Below are positions 62,247 to 64,000 of a stretch of DNA of 64,000 bases, piece after piece. Within the stretch, counting starts at the first letter, position 1. Every line of letters begins with the position of its first letter. Position numbers and translations under genes: made by a program. The stretch is taken from positions 1,798,001 to 1,862,000 of the forward strand of contig NZ_JAANOW010000001.1 of NCBI RefSeq assembly GCF_011758805.1, written 5' to 3'. The notes below the pieces were generated by a model. The model was given only the letters and a program-made list of their open reading frames with translations, ran no database searches and had not been told where the DNA came from. The stretch is from Mycolicibacterium fluoranthenivorans. Its GTDB lineage: Bacteria > Actinomycetota > Actinomycetes > Mycobacteriales > Mycobacteriaceae.

Positions 62247-64000
62247 ATGCCGTCCGTCGACAGCCTCCTCGTCGACCTCGACGACGAACAACGCGAGGCC
62301 GTGCTCGCCCCCCGGGGACCGGTGTGTGTGCTCGCCGGCGCCGGTACCGGCAAGACCCGCACCATCACCCGGCGCATCGCGCATCTGGTGGCCGCCGGTC
62401 ATGTCGCACCCGGACAGGTGCTCGCGGTGACGTTCACCGCGCGCGCGGCCGGGGAGATGCGGGCCAGGCTCCGAACCCTCGGCGACGAGTCGGGGGTGGG
62501 CACCGCGGCGGTGCAGGCGGTCACCTTCCACGCGGCGGCGCGCCGGCAGCTGCAGTACTTCTGGCCCCGCGTGGTCGGCAACACCGATTGGCAGCTGCTC
62601 GACAGTAAGTTCGCCGTGGTGGCTCAGGCCGCCAATCGCGCTGCGCTGCAAGCCAGTACCGACGATGTGCGCGACCTCGCCGGTGAGATCGAATGGGCCA
62701 AGGCGTCCTTGATCACACCGGAGGGATATGCGACCGCGGTCGCCAAGGCCGGACGTGACATTCCGATGGACGCCGCCACCGTGGCCAAGGTGTACGACGG
62801 CTACGAGCACCTCAAGGCCCACCGCGACGGCACCGCGCTGCTCGACTTCGACGACCTGCTGCTGCACACCGCGGCGGCGATCGAGAACGACGCCGCCGTC
62901 GCGAGTGAATTCCGGGACCGCTACCGATGTTTCGTCGTCGACGAATACCAGGACGTCACGCCACTGCAGCAGCGGGTGCTCAACGCGTGGTTGGGAGACC
63001 GCGACGATCTGACCGTCGTCGGCGACGCCAACCAGACCATCTACTCGTTCACCGGTGCCACGCCGCGATTCCTGCTCGACTTCTCCCGGCGCTTTCCGGA
63101 GGCCACCGTGGTCCGCCTGGAGCGGGACTACCGCTCCACACCTCAGGTGGTGTCACTGGCCAATCAGGTCATCGCGGCGGCCCGCGGCCGGATGGCCGGC
63201 AGCAAGCTGCACCTGGTCGGCCAGCGTGACCCGGGGCCCAAGCCCTCCTTCACCGAGTACTCCGATGAGGCAGCCGAGGCGGCCGCCGTGGCCAAACGAG
63301 TAGCCAAGCTCGTCCAATCCGGTACGCCGGCATCCGAAATCGCGGTGCTGTACCGGATCAATGCGCAGTCTGAGGTCTACGAGGAGGCGCTGACCGAGGC
63401 CGGCATCCCGTTCCAGGTGCGAGGTGGCGAAGGGTTCTTCAGCCGCCAGGAGGTCCGCCAGGCGCTGCTGGCCATCCAGCGCGCCGCGGGGGCCGAACAC
63501 GACGGTGAGCTGCCGCAGGTCGTGCGCGCGTTGTTGGAGCCGCTCGGGCTGACGGCCGAGCCGCCCACCGGCACCAAGGCGCGGGAGCGCTGGGAGGCGC
63601 TGGCCGCGCTCGCCGAACTGGTGGATGACGAAGTGGCGCAACGGCCTTCGTTGGATCTGCGCACCCTGCTGGTCGAACTGCGGCAACGTGCCGAATCGCG
63701 GCACCCGCCGGTCGTGCAGGGCGTCACGCTGGCATCGCTGCACGCGGCCAAGGGGCTGGAGTGGGACGCGGTGTTCCTGGTCGGTTTGACCGACGGCACG
63801 CTGCCCATCTCGCATGCCTTGGCCAAAGGCGCCGACAGCGAACCGGTCGAGGAGGAGCGTCGTCTGCTCTATGTCGGAATCACCAGGGCGCGGGTGCATC
63901 TCATGCTCAGCTGGGCACTGGCCCGGGCCGCGGGCGGACGACAGGGCCGGCGCCCCTCGCGATTCCTCAACGGCGTGGCTCCGCAGTCCCCGGTCGACGC
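62247..64000 (+). CDS. uvrD2: DNA helicase UvrD2, C-terminus beyond the window
   Basis: The first 584 residues of an SF1A helicase. Walker [11 protein letters not shown], motif Ia [10 protein letters not shown], Walker [14 protein letters not shown], motif [18 protein letters not shown], motif [16 protein letters not shown] and motif [12 protein letters not shown] are present. The visible end ([12 protein letters not shown]) marks the end of the motor core. In mycobacteria an HRDC domain and a tetracysteine module follow, which lie outside the window. ATG 62247 ([20 protein letters not shown]) is preferred by similarity; two in-frame ATGs lie 9 and 12 bases upstream. Confidence 0.93.
   Translation, partial: MPSVDSLLVDLDDEQREAVLAPRGPVCVLAGAGTGKTRTITRRIAHLVAAGHVAPGQVLAVTFTARAAGEMRARLRTLGDESGVGTAAVQAVTFHAAARRQLQYFWPRVVGNTDWQLLDSKFAVVAQAANRAALQASTDDVRDLAGEIEWAKASLITPEGYATAVAKAGRDIPMDAATVAKVYDGYEHLKAHRDGTALLDFDDLLLHTAAAIENDAAVASEFRDRYRCFVVDEYQDVTPLQQRVLNAWLGDRDDLTVVGDANQTIYSFTGATPRFLLDFSRRFPEATVVRLERDYRSTPQVVSLANQVIAAARGRMAGSKLHLVGQRDPGPKPSFTEYSDEAAEAAAVAKRVAKLVQSGTPASEIAVLYRINAQSEVYEEALTEAGIPFQVRGGEGFFSRQEVRQALLAIQRAAGAEHDGELPQVVRALLEPLGLTAEPPTGTKARERWEALAALAELVDDEVAQRPSLDLRTLLVELRQRAESRHPPVVQGVTLASLHAAKGLEWDAVFLVGLTDGTLPISHALAKGADSEPVEEERRLLYVGITRARVHLMLSWALARAAGGRQGRRPSRFLNGVAPQSPVD

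Overview
The window is high-GC actinobacterial DNA. Gene content and order point to an environmental, rapidly growing mycobacterium (Mycolicibacterium type). From memory of the M. tuberculosis map, most of it follows the block around Rv3224 to Rv3198c: SDR, ybaK, sigH-rshA, the TB7.3 biotinyl protein, pdtaS, whiB1, a lipid kinase, a small membrane protein, a GNAT protein, entC, a phosphoglycerate-mutase-like phosphatase, an orphan parA, a PQQ-like membrane protein, rhlE, a ferritin-like protein, an MmpS-like protein, TB9.4, a TetR regulator, a DUF3152 protein, moeZ, a TIGR02569 protein, an alkyltransferase-like protein, lipV, adnAB, a K+ channel, nudC, mycoredoxin and uvrD2. This synteny statement is recalled, not computed.

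Two large accessory blocks interrupt that backbone. The first (about 8.6-27.7 kb, between the lipid kinase and the small membrane protein) is a complete quinate/shikimate to protocatechuate to beta-ketoadipate system. It has an MHS-type transporter, qsuD, qsuB and a type II dehydroquinase for the hydroaromatic entry, pcaHGBC for ring cleavage, and pcaF-pcaD-pcaI-pcaJ for the lower pathway. It also holds a TetR and two LysR regulators, and a satellite module of two acyl-CoA dehydrogenases with a double-domain CoA transferase of unknown substrate. Candidate operators lie upstream of qsuD, between the TetR gene and qsuB, and before the acyl-CoA dehydrogenases. The second block (about 44.3-51.7 kb) is a nitrilase/radical-SAM cluster of the MSMEG_0565-0572 (sll0783-0787, Nit1C) type. 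It has one catalytically intact nitrilase, one nitrilase paralogue that lost both its catalytic Cys and Glu, and a GlnR-like box upstream.

Smaller departures from the backbone are a chromate transporter and GNAT gene at the left end, an MscS-type channel with a cyclic-nucleotide-binding fold translationally coupled to a membrane cyclase that lacks key catalytic residues (28.1-31.8 kb), and a small DoxX-like gene after adnB.

The right end is a DNA-repair and redox region (adnA, adnB, nudC, mrx1, uvrD2). It contains a perfect LexA/SOS box immediately in front of a small unrecognised gene. The left end carries a short-chain dehydrogenase gene broken by a single in-frame amber codon.

The most unusual signal is not a gene. 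A short interspersed element with core GCGAGCGNAGCGAC (N = A, C or G) occurs 13 times at eight gene junctions, sometimes as 29-33 bp tandem arrays. In two genes it is translated into the N-terminus. Its GCGNAGC heart matches the class of very stable GNA-loop DNA mini-hairpins. No rRNA, tRNA, insertion sequence or CRISPR array was seen, and no gene-free stretch exceeds 300 bases.
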